Origin: Alphaproteobacteria bacterium
GTDB lineage: Bacteria; Pseudomonadota; Alphaproteobacteria; JAAXGF01
DNA length: 23,975 nucleotides
Direction of reading: 5' to 3'
Assembly (NCBI GenBank): GCA_012267605.1
Contig: JAAXGF010000095.1
Span: 1-23,975, forward strand
This document shows, in pieces, positions 6,306 through 14,519 of this stretch. The notes under the pieces are model-generated. The model did no database searches. It saw only the letters and a list, made by a program, of their open reading frames with translations, and had not been told where the DNA came from. Position 1 is the stretch's first letter. Every line of letters starts with the position of its first letter. A program made the position numbers and the translations under genes.

Positions 6306-7801
6306 GTGAACGCGGTATAACCACCGAGCACCGGGCTCTAATGTTGGAGGAGCCTTTGATCTTCGAACAGGGAGCCGAGGGCCGGACCGGTGTCGATTTG
6401 CCCAGGCCACAGACTGACGACGACCGTTTGGGGGGCGTTGCCAGGCGTGGCCCCATCGGCCTTCCCGGGCTTTCCGAGCCCCAAGTGGTTCGGCATTTCA
6501 CCCGGCTTAGCCAAAAAAACTATGCGATCGACATGGGCCTCTATCCCCTTGGCTCATGTACCATGAAACACAATCCACGGCTTAACGAGCGACTAGCGCG
6601 GTTACCTGGACTTGCTGACATTCATCCCCTGCAACCAGAATCGACGGTACAGGGGGGGCTCGAACTGATTGACCGACTCGCTCACTGGCTGAAGACCCTC
6701 ACTGGTATGCCGGCCGTGGCCATGTCGCCGGCCGCGGGCGCTCACGGCGAGCTCTGCGGATTGATGACCATCCGCGCCGCGCTCGAAGACCGGGGCGACA
6801 CACGCGCCCGGGTGCTGGTCCCTGAATCGGCGCACGGGACCAACCCGGCGACAGCCACCTTGTGCGGTTATTCGGTGAGTGCCGTACCGGCGAATCGCAA
6901 TGGGCGGATCGATCTCGCAGCGCTCGAGACCGCGCTCAGTGCGGACGTAGCAGCATTAATGCTGACCAATCCGAATACCTGTGGACTATTCGAAGACGAC
7001 ATTCTCGCCGTCGCCGATGCGGTTCACACGGCCGGCGCCTTTGTTTACGTCGACGGCGCCAATTTTAACGCCCTGGTGGGACGCGTACGACCCGGGGATC
7101 TGGGCGCCGACGCCATGCATATCAACTTGCACAAAACGTTCTCCACGCCCCACGGCGGTGGCGGTCCGGGTAGCGGACCTGTGGTTCTTTCCGAGGAACT
7201 TGCGCCTTACGCGCCACTTCCCTGGGTCGTCCACGATGATGCTGGATTTCGTTTGGTGGAGCACGGCGATGGAAAAGAATTGGGCCGCATGAAGGCATTT
7301 CATGGACAGATGGGCATGTTCGTGCGCGCGCTCGCCTACATGATGAGCCATGGGGCGGACGGACTGCGCCAAGTTGCCGACGATGCCGTGCTCAACGCCA
7401 ATTATTTGCTCGCCCGATTGAGCGACGTCCTCACGCCAGCCTACCCTGGAAGCTGCATGCACGAATGCTTGTTTGACGATGAATTTCTCAAGGGCACTGG
7501 TGTCACGACACTGGATTTTGCCAAGGCCCTGATCGACGCCGGTTACCATCCAATGACAATGTACTTCCCTCTGGTGGTACAAGGAGCGCTTCTGATGGAA
7601 CCGACAGAAAGCGAGAGCAAGGACAGCTTGGATCGGTTCATTGAAACGACCCGCGCCTTGGCCCAGCGGGCCAGAGACGGCGATGCCGCCTGGTTCCACG
7701 CCTGCCCGCAATTTGCTCCGCGCCGCCGCCTAGATGAAACCAGCGCCGCCCGTAAACCTGTATTGCGCTGGCGCCCGCCTGATAAGGACGCAGCCGCGTA
7801 A
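6302..7801 (+). CDS. gcvPB: Glycine dehydrogenase (decarboxylating) subunit 2
   Basis: This is the PLP-binding half of the split P-protein, acting with gcvPA. The 499 residues include YPLGSCTMKHNPRLNE (about 81-96), PAAGAHGELCGL and ESAHGTNPATA. The cofactor lysine is K278 in NLHKTFSTPHGGGGPG. The C-terminal part has the usual THHP-like region DAGYHPMTMYFPLVV. The start overlaps the gcvPA stop (ATGA), so the pair should be made in equal amounts. It is the last gene of the operon. An 89-base gap with no clear terminator separates it from the convergent etfA; only a 7-base inverted repeat (GATTGAA/TTCAATC, about 7848-7900) is seen there. Confidence 0.97.
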   Translation: MSERGITTEHRALMLEEPLIFEQGAEGRTGVDLPRPQTDDDRLGGVARRGPIGLPGLSEPQVVRHFTRLSQKNYAIDMGLYPLGSCTMKHNPRLNERLARLPGLADIHPLQPESTVQGGLELIDRLAHWLKTLTGMPAVAMSPAAGAHGELCGLMTIRAALEDRGDTRARVLVPESAHGTNPATATLCGYSVSAVPANRNGRIDLAALETALSADVAALMLTNPNTCGLFEDDILAVADAVHTAGAFVYVDGANFNALVGRVRPGDLGADAMHINLHKTFSTPHGGGGPGSGPVVLSEELAPYAPLPWVVHDDAGFRLVEHGDGKELGRMKAFHGQMGMFVRALAYMMSHGADGLRQVADDAVLNANYLLARLSDVLTPAYPGSCMHECLFDDEFLKGTGVTTLDFAKALIDAGYHPMTMYFPLVVQGALLMEPTESESKDSLDRFIETTRALAQRARDGDAAWFHACPQFAPRRRLDETSAARKPVLRWRPPDKDAAA

Positions 7802-7890
7802 CAGCACGGCCCAGTTACGCCATCGAGTCAACGGCGGGAGTTGATTTGATTGAATCGAGACAATGCGGAGGCGGGATTTCGAACAAACGT

Positions 7891-8838
7891 TCAATCGCTT
7901 GGGGGTGCCCGTTTGAGTTCAGCGATGAGCTGTGGCAAATGTTCGAACAAATCGCCGACTAGGCCGTAGTCGGCGACTTGGAATATCGGCGCCTCCTGGT
8001 CCTTGTTGATAGCGACGATCACTTTGCTGTCCTTCATACCGGCAAGATGCTGGACCGCTCCCGAAATTCCCACTGCGATATAAAGCTCAGGCGCCACCAC
8101 TTTGCCGGTTTGTCCCACCTGAAAATCGTTCGAAATATAGCCCGCGTCGACGGCGGCCCGTGATGCGCCCACGGCGCCAACCAACAGATCAGCCAGCTCC
8201 TCGATCAGCGCGAAATTTTCTCTGCTCTCCATAGCCCGACCGCCGGAGACGACGACACGAGCGGCGGTTAGTTCGGGGCGACCGGAACGGCTTGCGTCCT
8301 CACCGACGAACTCGCTCAATCCAGAATCTCCGGGTCCATCGATGAATTCAACAGTCGCTTCCCCACCACCTTTGGCGGCGGCGAACGCTGTCGCCCGTAC
8401 CGTGATGAACTTGATCGCCTCATCAGTCCGCACAGTGGCCAATGCATTGCCTGCGTAAATTGGGCGCACGAACGTATCCGGCGACACCACGGCGACGATA
8501 TCCGAAATTTGGACAGTGTCGAGAAGCGCTGCGGTGCGAGGCATTACGTTTTTGCCGCTGGACGTCGCCGGTGCTACGACATGGCCATAGTCCGGCGCGA
8601 GACCGGCGATCAACGGTGCCATGTTCTCCGCCAATCGGTGGTCGTAGGCTTGATTGTCGGCGACCAAGATCTTGTCTACACCGGCGATCTCAGCGGCGGC
8701 CTGGGCGACGGCCTCGCAAGCCTGGCCGGCAACCAATACATGGACCTCCTTCGCCATCGCCATCGCCGCGGTGACCGTGCGCGAGGTGGCCGATGAAAGT
8801 GAACCGTTCCCGTGTTCGGCGATGACAAGCGCCGTCAT
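7891..8838 (-). CDS. etfA: Electron transfer flavoprotein alpha subunit
   Basis: EtfA binds FAD and, with EtfB, passes electrons from acyl-CoA and related dehydrogenases to ETF-quinone oxidoreductase. The 315-residue protein begins MTALVIAEHGNGSLS. The FAD domain shows ARVVVSGGRAMES, GYISNDFQVGQTGKVVAPELY and the signature AVGISGAVQHLAGMKDSK followed by VIVAINKDQEAPIF. The start at 8838 is preceded by GGGGAG at proper distance; the upstream extension to 8883 is not needed. Unusually, no etfB lies upstream. Instead the start overlaps the stop of an ankyrin-repeat gene (ATGA). EtfB must be encoded elsewhere if the complex is made. Confidence 0.95.
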   Translation of the reverse strand: MTALVIAEHGNGSLSSATSRTVTAAMAMAKEVHVLVAGQACEAVAQAAAEIAGVDKILVADNQAYDHRLAENMAPLIAGLAPDYGHVVAPATSSGKNVMPRTAALLDTVQISDIVAVVSPDTFVRPIYAGNALATVRTDEAIKFITVRATAFAAAKGGGEATVEFIDGPGDSGLSEFVGEDASRSGRPELTAARVVVSGGRAMESRENFALIEELADLLVGAVGASRAAVDAGYISNDFQVGQTGKVVAPELYIAVGISGAVQHLAGMKDSKVIVAINKDQEAPIFQVADYGLVGDLFEHLPQLIAELKRAPPSD

Positions 8839-9620
8839 AAGTCTCCCCAAACTAGGAGTGAGCTGGGCAGAGGGACAAACCAATAAGAACGGAACGACGG
8901 CGTTGACCGACGGGCATTCATGCTCCCCTCATGAAGCGCGATTCTCAACATCTTCCAAAATCTTTCCGCCACGAGAAGAGGTTGAATAGGAAATTCTGTA
9001 GTCCAGCTGCCCTTCTCTTCCGCCCCGGCTTCGAAAAGCATGCGTACCGCGTCATCGTGTCCCCCGCGCCTCGCCAACTTTAGCGCGGTGTTGCCTCGCG
9101 GCAGATCGGCTACGGCGTTGGGATCCGCACCGGCGTCAAGCAACAAACGCATATTTTCAACCTCGCCTTGGCGCGCAGCCATCATCAGTGCAGTACGACC
9201 GTATTGGTCCGTTCCTTCAACTTTCGCGCCCAGCTCCAAGAGAAGCGCAACAGTTGCGGCGCCGTTTTTTCGCCGCGCCGCCAACATCAACGGAGTTCCA
9301 CTGTTCTTGCCGGAGCGAGCAATGACGTCAACCTTGGCACCTGCGGAAACGAGAACCCTGATAATATCGTTTTGCAAGCGCAGCGCTGCCCACGAGATCG
9401 GTGTCCAACCCGCCCAGTCTGTCACTTCGGAACCGACACCTTGCGCAAGCAATCGGACGACCTCGTGCTTGTCACCAATTTTAGCCGCCTCGATAAGGGC
9501 TTCCGATGCAGCGGACGCGGGCGCTGGTTCCTGCTCGGCGACCGACGGAGCCGGCCCGGCCAGAGTCAAGGCGACGACCGCGAAAATCCTCTGGACCAAA
9601 CAGGAACTTGTCAATTTCAT
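8835..9620 (-). CDS. Secreted ankyrin-repeat protein
   Basis: The 261-residue product starts with a signal peptide (hydrophobic 11-24, cut near SVA-E at residue 28) and a short Pro/Ala-rich linker. About four to five ankyrin repeats follow (residues about 39-201), with GWTPISWAAL, GTPLMLAARRKN, GRTALMMAARQGEVENMRLLLDAGADPN and GNTALKLARRGGHDDAVRMLFEAGA. It should be a periplasmic protein-binding scaffold. The last 55 residues or so (from GSWTTEF) do not resemble ankyrin repeats and are rich in aromatic and Ser/Pro residues; they may be a real tail or a read-through extension. The stop overlaps the etfA start. The gene lies 23 bases after the lipoprotein gene, so the three are probably co-transcribed. 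Confidence 0.8.
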   Translation of the reverse strand: MKLTSSCLVQRIFAVVALTLAGPAPSVAEQEPAPASAASEALIEAAKIGDKHEVVRLLAQGVGSEVTDWAGWTPISWAALRLQNDIIRVLVSAGAKVDVIARSGKNSGTPLMLAARRKNGAATVALLLELGAKVEGTDQYGRTALMMAARQGEVENMRLLLDAGADPNAVADLPRGNTALKLARRGGHDDAVRMLFEAGAEEKGSWTTEFPIQPLLVAERFWKMLRIALHEGSMNARRSTPSFRSYWFVPLPSSLLVWGDL

Positions 9621-9643
9621 CGAATCTTGTCGTCGCGGAACTT

Positions 9644-10900
9644 TTATCGGACGAAAACGTGGACCTCATTGGAGTTAACCGAGGTCTTGGTCGTCGCCGA
9701 CAAATTAACCCGGTCGGTGGGTAGCCCCATTTCGGAAAGCGATCGGAGTACGTTTTCCGCATTGCGCTTCGAGGCGCTCGTGTTAAGCGCGACTTCCGCC
9801 GGAGATCCTTGATTGGGCGCCACCGCCACAACATCGAACGTAGCCGCCGGGCGCCGCTCCAGCGCCTGGGAGATGGCCCCGTAAAGCGCCTGTTTATAAG
9901 GCACGTTGGGCCGGTCGAAACGAATGACCACCAATGGGCGGCGAACACCCGACAGATTTCCCGAATCAGTCAGATTGGTCGACGTTCCGTTCGCGGCGGC
10001 AACCGCCGCGACGAACGCTTGGTTGGCCAAAGACGGACCGAACAATTCGCCATTATTGATGGCATGGGACAAGGTCTTGAGATTCTTACGTTCATTGTCG
10101 ACGTAATTGTCCTGACGCGTGGTTGTCGCGCTCATATCACTGAGCAGTCGATCAATCAGCACAGTGGTGCGGTTAACTTCGTCCTCAAGAAACGACAATT
10201 GCCGATGGTCCTCCTCAACGGCACCCGAAATGGTGTAAGCGGCCTGAATTTGATCCAGCAGGAAGACCGCCATCGAGGCGTGGGCTGAAACGGAATTCGA
10301 TAGCGAGTTGAGCGCCGCAATGTCGGTCACGATACGGTCGAGCTCGCTTTGCGCTGTATTCCACTGGCTCACCAAAACGGGGTTCCCGGGGGTCGTGCCG
10401 ACCTGCAATCGCGCAGAAATCGCCGCCACTGTCGCGTAATAGCGCTGGGCATTCTCTTCAGTAACCCCACGCAGCCGGTGGAAACTCGTGCTATCACTGG
10501 CGACCGCTGCCTTGAGCGATTCGAGTTCGCGGCGGTATTCTGAAACCTTTGTGCCGACGAACGTACCAGTGACCAGAGCTTGGCCACCGTAGCGGCCAGC
10601 AGCGCTCGGCGATGTTCCAATAGCGCCGCCAGTGATTTGCGTTACCGGAGGCACCGTCGATGCCACGGCTCCCGTACCATACGGAGAAGCGCCAAGCTCC
10701 TCGGCAGAAGGCGGAATTTCCACGGTGACCGGAGGTTCGCCAGCAGGATCGTCGCCTGCGAAAAACGACCAGGCGTCGTCGGAATCCGACGAGCAACCTG
10801 CGAGCACCAGACAACCCCCAATAATCGCGGCCAAGCTACCAGCGGAGATGAATTGGCGTGGCCGGTATCGGCGAACTTTAAAGAACATTCGAACTGCCAT
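9644..10900 (-). CDS. Lipoprotein with coiled-coil body and OmpA-like C-terminus
   Basis: The product from the ATG at 10900 has 418 residues. A basic N-terminus, a hydrophobic stretch and the lipobox LVLAGC (Cys36) indicate a lipoprotein. An acidic Ser/Asp and Pro-rich linker follows, then about 200 residues of heptad-like helix (for example YRRELESLKAAVASDSTSF, then LDRIVTDIAALNSLSNSV and LSFLEDEVNRTTVLIDRLL). The last 100 residues (RRPLVVIRFDRPNVPYK, FDVVAVAPNQGSPAE, NTSASKRNAENVLRSLSEMG and LPTDRVNLSAT) resemble an OmpA/MotB-type peptidoglycan-binding fold, in which a run of residues is repeated before the helix NAENVL. This is inferred from layout. An internal ATG at 10888 and an upstream TTG at 10966 are alternative starts. 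Confidence 0.75.
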   Translation of the reverse strand: MAVRMFFKVRRYRPRQFISAGSLAAIIGGCLVLAGCSSDSDDAWSFFAGDDPAGEPPVTVEIPPSAEELGASPYGTGAVASTVPPVTQITGGAIGTSPSAAGRYGGQALVTGTFVGTKVSEYRRELESLKAAVASDSTSFHRLRGVTEENAQRYYATVAAISARLQVGTTPGNPVLVSQWNTAQSELDRIVTDIAALNSLSNSVSAHASMAVFLLDQIQAAYTISGAVEEDHRQLSFLEDEVNRTTVLIDRLLSDMSATTTRQDNYVDNERKNLKTLSHAINNGELFGPSLANQAFVAAVAAANGTSTNLTDSGNLSGVRRPLVVIRFDRPNVPYKQALYGAISQALERRPAATFDVVAVAPNQGSPAEVALNTSASKRNAENVLRSLSEMGLPTDRVNLSATTKTSVNSNEVHVFVR

Positions 10901-10919
10901 GCGCGGCCAGAGTATGGTG

Positions 10920-10948
10920 ATTATTGTCCGGTTCGGAAGAAACCGCAA
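10920..10948 (-). promoter_or_regulatory. Possible promoter of the lipoprotein-ankyrin-etfA unit
   Basis: On the minus strand TTGCGG (10943-10948) and AATAAT (10920-10925) are spaced 17 bases apart. Transcription would start near 10913. This leaves a leader of about 13 bases for the ATG at 10900, or 25 bases for the ATG at 10888, which slightly favours the shorter protein. Confidence 0.35.
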
Positions 10949-11069
10949 GCCGACGAACGATGGCAACAGGACGGCACGAAAAAAATTTGTCAGGCGCTGA
11001 TTTTTTGCCGTTTCCCCCTAGTAAGAATGGAGTGTACTCAAAGGCCATATGGTCCACAAGCACGTTTTC

Positions 11070-11186
11070 TCAACGGCGGGTTTCGCGATGAATTACCAAC
11101 GATGGCGGGGGCGCCAACCACGTGTTTACAGAGGTTTCTTGAATTTCTCGGTTGGATGCTACGGATTTGATGGTGAATTTGCCCAT
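11070..11186 (-). CDS. Small open frame downstream of the permease (38 aa), doubtful
   Basis: An ATG at 11184-11186 lies 12 bases after the stop of the last permease gene and opens a 38-residue frame beginning MGKFTIKSVASNREIQETS and ending HRETRR. It is hydrophilic, with no signal, membrane segment or known motif, and the preceding GCCGAGC is a poor ribosome-binding site. It could be a small protein co-translated with the operon, or chance. The rest of the stretch from 10949 to 11198 holds no other gene. Confidence 0.2.
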   Translation of the reverse strand: MGKFTIKSVASNREIQETSVNTWLAPPPSLVIHRETRR

Positions 11187-11198
11187 GCTCGGCGCCAG

Positions 11199-12353
11199 CT
11201 AATGGTAGGGGTCGGCAGCGTCCCGCAATCCATCTCCGAGAAAATTGAACGCAAGCACTGTTATGATCACCGGGACAACTGGCAGCATCAACCAGGGGTA
11301 GAGCGCCACGACATTGATGTTTTGTGCCTCGTTGAGCAACACACCCCAGCTCGTAATCGGCGACCTTAGCCCAAGGCCAAGGAAAGACAGTGCGGTTTCT
11401 CCCAGGATCATCGCCGGGATCGACAAGGTGGCCGAGGCGATCAAATGGCTCATAAAGCTCGGCATCAGGTGGCGCGATATAATCCGCCCCGGCGAAGCGC
11501 CCATAAGCACCGCAGCCGTGGCAAAATCCTCTTCGCGCAGAGCGAGCAGTTTGGAACGTACGGCGCGGGCCAGTCCGGTCCAATCGAGCAAGCCAAGGAT
11601 AATCGTGATACCGAAATAGATGAGAATTGGATTCCAGGTCACCGGCAAAGCGGCCGACAACGCCATCCACAGCGGCAAATCCGGAAACGAACGGATGACT
11701 TCGATCATCCGTTGAATGAGATTGTCCACCCAGCCACCGTAATAGCCCGAGATGCCGCCGAAAAATAATCCCAGGGTGAAGCTGATGGCGATACCAAATA
11801 AACCGACGGTCAAGGATATCCGCGTGCCGTATATGATACGCGACAACACATCACGCCCGAGACGATCGGTTCCCAACAGAAATATCGTCCCACCCTCAGC
11901 GGGACAGACAAGATGAAATTGCGCTTCGAACCAGTTCCAGAACGTATAGCTGTCGCCTTGGCAGAAAAACCGCAGGGGTTGGATTACATTCGGATTGGGC
12001 GTGTAAACGCGGCGTAGATTGTTCATGTCGAGCCGGTAATCGAAGCCGTAAACAAACGGTCCAACAAAGCGTCCCTCGTGAAATAGATGAACACCTTGCG
12101 GCGGCGCGTAAATGAAGTCTGTGTGCCGGGTATGCAGGTTGTAGGGCGCCAGGAACTCGCTCACCAACACCGAGGCGTAAAGGGCGATCAAGATGATTCC
12201 GGCGCCCACGGCCAAACGGTGCCGCCGCAGCTTGTACCACATAAGCGTCCACTGGGATGCCATGAAGAACCGTTCTTGTTCGGGTGACATGGCCTCAACC
12301 GTCATCGGGTCGAAGGGAGCCTCGGATACGAAGTGGTTGTCCTTGGGCATCAT
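11199..12353 (-). CDS. Peptide/opine-type ABC transporter permease (DppC/OppC-like)
   Basis: This is an inner-membrane permease subunit of a peptide-type importer. The 384-residue product has an N-terminal cytoplasmic stretch and a first membrane helix (VGAGIILIALYASVLVSEFL). A long periplasmic insert of about 90 residues follows (with FFCQGDSYTFWNWFEAQFHL), then the BPD_transp_1 domain with five helices. The domain starts at LLGTDRLGRDVLSRIIYGTR and carries the ATPase-coupling EAA-type loop EEDFATAAVLMGASPGRII. The C-terminus LGDGLRDAADPYH is typical of DppC. The frame is open up to 12506, but that overlaps the other permease by 74 bases. The paired ATGs at 12353/12350, after a weak AGGT, fit the family better. 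The large periplasmic insert is notable and may contact a particular binding protein. Confidence 0.88.
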   Translation of the reverse strand: MMPKDNHFVSEAPFDPMTVEAMSPEQERFFMASQWTLMWYKLRRHRLAVGAGIILIALYASVLVSEFLAPYNLHTRHTDFIYAPPQGVHLFHEGRFVGPFVYGFDYRLDMNNLRRVYTPNPNVIQPLRFFCQGDSYTFWNWFEAQFHLVCPAEGGTIFLLGTDRLGRDVLSRIIYGTRISLTVGLFGIAISFTLGLFFGGISGYYGGWVDNLIQRMIEVIRSFPDLPLWMALSAALPVTWNPILIYFGITIILGLLDWTGLARAVRSKLLALREEDFATAAVLMGASPGRIISRHLMPSFMSHLIASATLSIPAMILGETALSFLGLGLRSPITSWGVLLNEAQNINVVALYPWLMLPVVPVIITVLAFNFLGDGLRDAADPYH

Positions 12354-12432
12354 TCTTGGACCTGGAGCCTTTGCCAGAGACTTGTCTGTTGGCGAGATAC
12401 GGGGTCGGCGGATACCGAAGTCATCGCGTACA

Positions 12433-13431
12433 TCAATTTGGTTGCCGACCGTGGAGTCGAATTCGCGGATCCAGCGCCGCCAAAGCGAGGTCGGAAAGAA
12501 ACACACCGACCACGGTCAACATGGCCAGGAACATTAAGAAAGAGCCGGCTAGATACATATCCTGGGTGCGGAGGGCGTTTAGGAGCATCGGCCCCGTGGT
12601 TGGCAAAGACAGTACAACCGAAACGATTGCCGCGCCGGAGATGACTTGTGGCAAGAGACTTCCAATATCAGCGATGAACGGGTTCAGCGCCATGCGCAAC
12701 GGGTATTTACACAACAGCTTAAAGGGATGCATGCCCTTTGCCCGTGCGGTGACAACATACTGTTTTTGCAGCTCGTCGAGCAGGTTCGCACGCAACCGCC
12801 GGATCATCCCCGCCGTGCCCGAGGTGCCGATCACCACCACCGGAATCCAAAGGTGTTCCATCACCGAGACAAACTTGCCCCAGCTCCAAGGCGCGTCGAG
12901 ATATTTAGGGTCCATTAGGCCGCCAATCGAGGTGCCGAAGGTTACGTTGGCGAAATAGAGTAGCACCAGCGCAAGTAGAAAATTCGGCGTCGCCAGGCCA
13001 AGAAACCCGAGAAAAGTAAGACTGTAATCTCCGACGCTGTACTGATGAGTTGCCGAATAGACCCCGATAGGAAAGGACACAACCCAGGTGAAGACGATGG
13101 TGCTGAAAGAAACAATGAAGCTGAGCAGGAGGCGATCACCGACGACCTCGCTAACCGGGAGATTGAATTCGAACGAATAGCCGAAGTCACCCTGCAACAT
13201 GCCTGCCACCCAGGTGAAGTATTGTTCGTGCATCGGCCTGTCGAATCCGTATTGCTGACGCAGAAAGGCAATCTTGTCGTCGCTCACGCGTTCACCCTGA
13301 GCCTCTAGCTCGGCAACATACGTGCTGAGGTAATCGCCCGGCGGCAACTGGATGATGATGAAGGTAATGAGACTCACCGCCAAGAGAGTCGGAATCATGA
13401 TCAGCAAACGGTGAACGAGATAACTGAACAT
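12433..13431 (-). CDS. Peptide/opine-type ABC transporter permease (DppB/OppB-like)
   Basis: The 332-residue product begins MFSYLVHRLLIMIPTLLAVSLITFIIIQLPPGD, the usual first helix and GD motif of DppB-type permeases. A periplasmic section and five further helices follow. The coupling loop is present as LLDELQKQYVVTARAKGMHP, with the Gly in the usual place. It pairs with the DppC-like permease encoded just downstream. The start at 13431 lies 21 bases after the end of the solute-binding protein gene and has only a weak AAGAA ribosome-binding site, which fits translation coupled to the upstream gene. There is no sign of damage. Confidence 0.93.
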   Translation of the reverse strand: MFSYLVHRLLIMIPTLLAVSLITFIIIQLPPGDYLSTYVAELEAQGERVSDDKIAFLRQQYGFDRPMHEQYFTWVAGMLQGDFGYSFEFNLPVSEVVGDRLLLSFIVSFSTIVFTWVVSFPIGVYSATHQYSVGDYSLTFLGFLGLATPNFLLALVLLYFANVTFGTSIGGLMDPKYLDAPWSWGKFVSVMEHLWIPVVVIGTSGTAGMIRRLRANLLDELQKQYVVTARAKGMHPFKLLCKYPLRMALNPFIADIGSLLPQVISGAAIVSVVLSLPTTGPMLLNALRTQDMYLAGSFLMFLAMLTVVGVFLSDLALAALDPRIRLHGRQPN

Positions 13432-13452
13432 GGTTCTTCGGTGAGGTGCTGC

Positions 13453-14519
13453 CTATCCGGCGGTGTCGTTATGGATTTCGCCAGGAACGCCGCGATGCAC
13501 ATCACGATTTACGTCGCTCTGCAATTCGCTGTCACCGCTGGGTGCGAACCAAAAAGTCGCAGGCTGGTAAATCCCCAGCTGCGCCCCGGGCTCCCAATTA
13601 TAAACACCTTCGACTGGCACGTTGCGTAATCTGTTGCTCACCACGACGGGCTGGCGGACACCGGCGATAAGTCCGATGGTAAAGACCTCATCGGCATGAA
13701 TCTCCAATATTTCCCGCCAGATATTGCCACGCTCTTCCGGAGAAGTGGCATCGAGCCACCGTTCGTTAAGCGCGACCAGATTCTTTACTGACACCAAATC
13801 GACGGGCTCGCCCGAACGGCCCATGGTTTCGTAATATTGACCCCACTTTGGCCAATGGTAACCTTGCTGACTCGTGGGGACAAAATCCTCGGGGCTCATG
13901 TCGGCGGTGGGAATTCCGTTTTCGTAACCAGACCAAATAGACATCAAGGTTTCGCCGGAAAAAATTCGATTGCGGAAGACGTCGCGCTGAGAAGGCTTGG
14001 TGTAGAGCTTAATGCCAACTTGCTGCCACGTATCATGGATCAGCTCCAGTACGTCAGTTTGTTCGGTGTCCTCGCCCGCCGTTTCGACGATGATACGCAT
14101 CGGTCGGCCGTCGGGAAGCAAACGCAATCCGTCCTCGTCACGTTGGTCGAGCCCGAGTTCGTCGAGCAACATATTGGCCCGCGCAATGTCAAATTCGGCC
14201 CAGTCGGTGCGATAATTTTTTTCATGTAGCGGGCTAAGGGGCAACACTGTGTTATTGCCCTCGATGGCAAGGCCAAAATAGATCACCTGGTTGATCTCGT
14301 GCCGGTTGATTGCCAGTGAAAGTGCCCGGCGAAAGCGGGCCTCGCGTACCAGTTTTTGCCACACCAAATCATTGACGTTCAAGTTGGGATAAAGTGCCAA
14401 GTGCGATCCGCGAACCGTACGCCACAGACGCACGGAAAAATCGTTACGGACCTCGCCCTCTTTCAGAAACGTGTAATTGTTGAAAAACAACCCGCGGGTT
14501 TGCAGATCAGATTCTCCGG
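13453..14519 (-). CDS. C-terminal fragment of the split solute-binding protein
   Basis: Genuine coding sequence in this frame begins at about 14519 (AGESDLQTRG) and runs to the TAG at 13453-13455. It includes RFRRALSLAINRHEINQVIY, typical of lobe two of family-5 binding proteins. The frame stays open upstream to a start at 14673, but that part is only a shadow of the first fragment. No ribosome-binding site for separate expression is seen. Confidence 0.7.

Noticed and set aside
11038..11670. Minus-strand frame of 210 codons over the end of the DppC-like permease
   Set aside because: It is out of frame with an intact, recognisable permease, and its translation is rich in Arg, Gly and Cys without family features.
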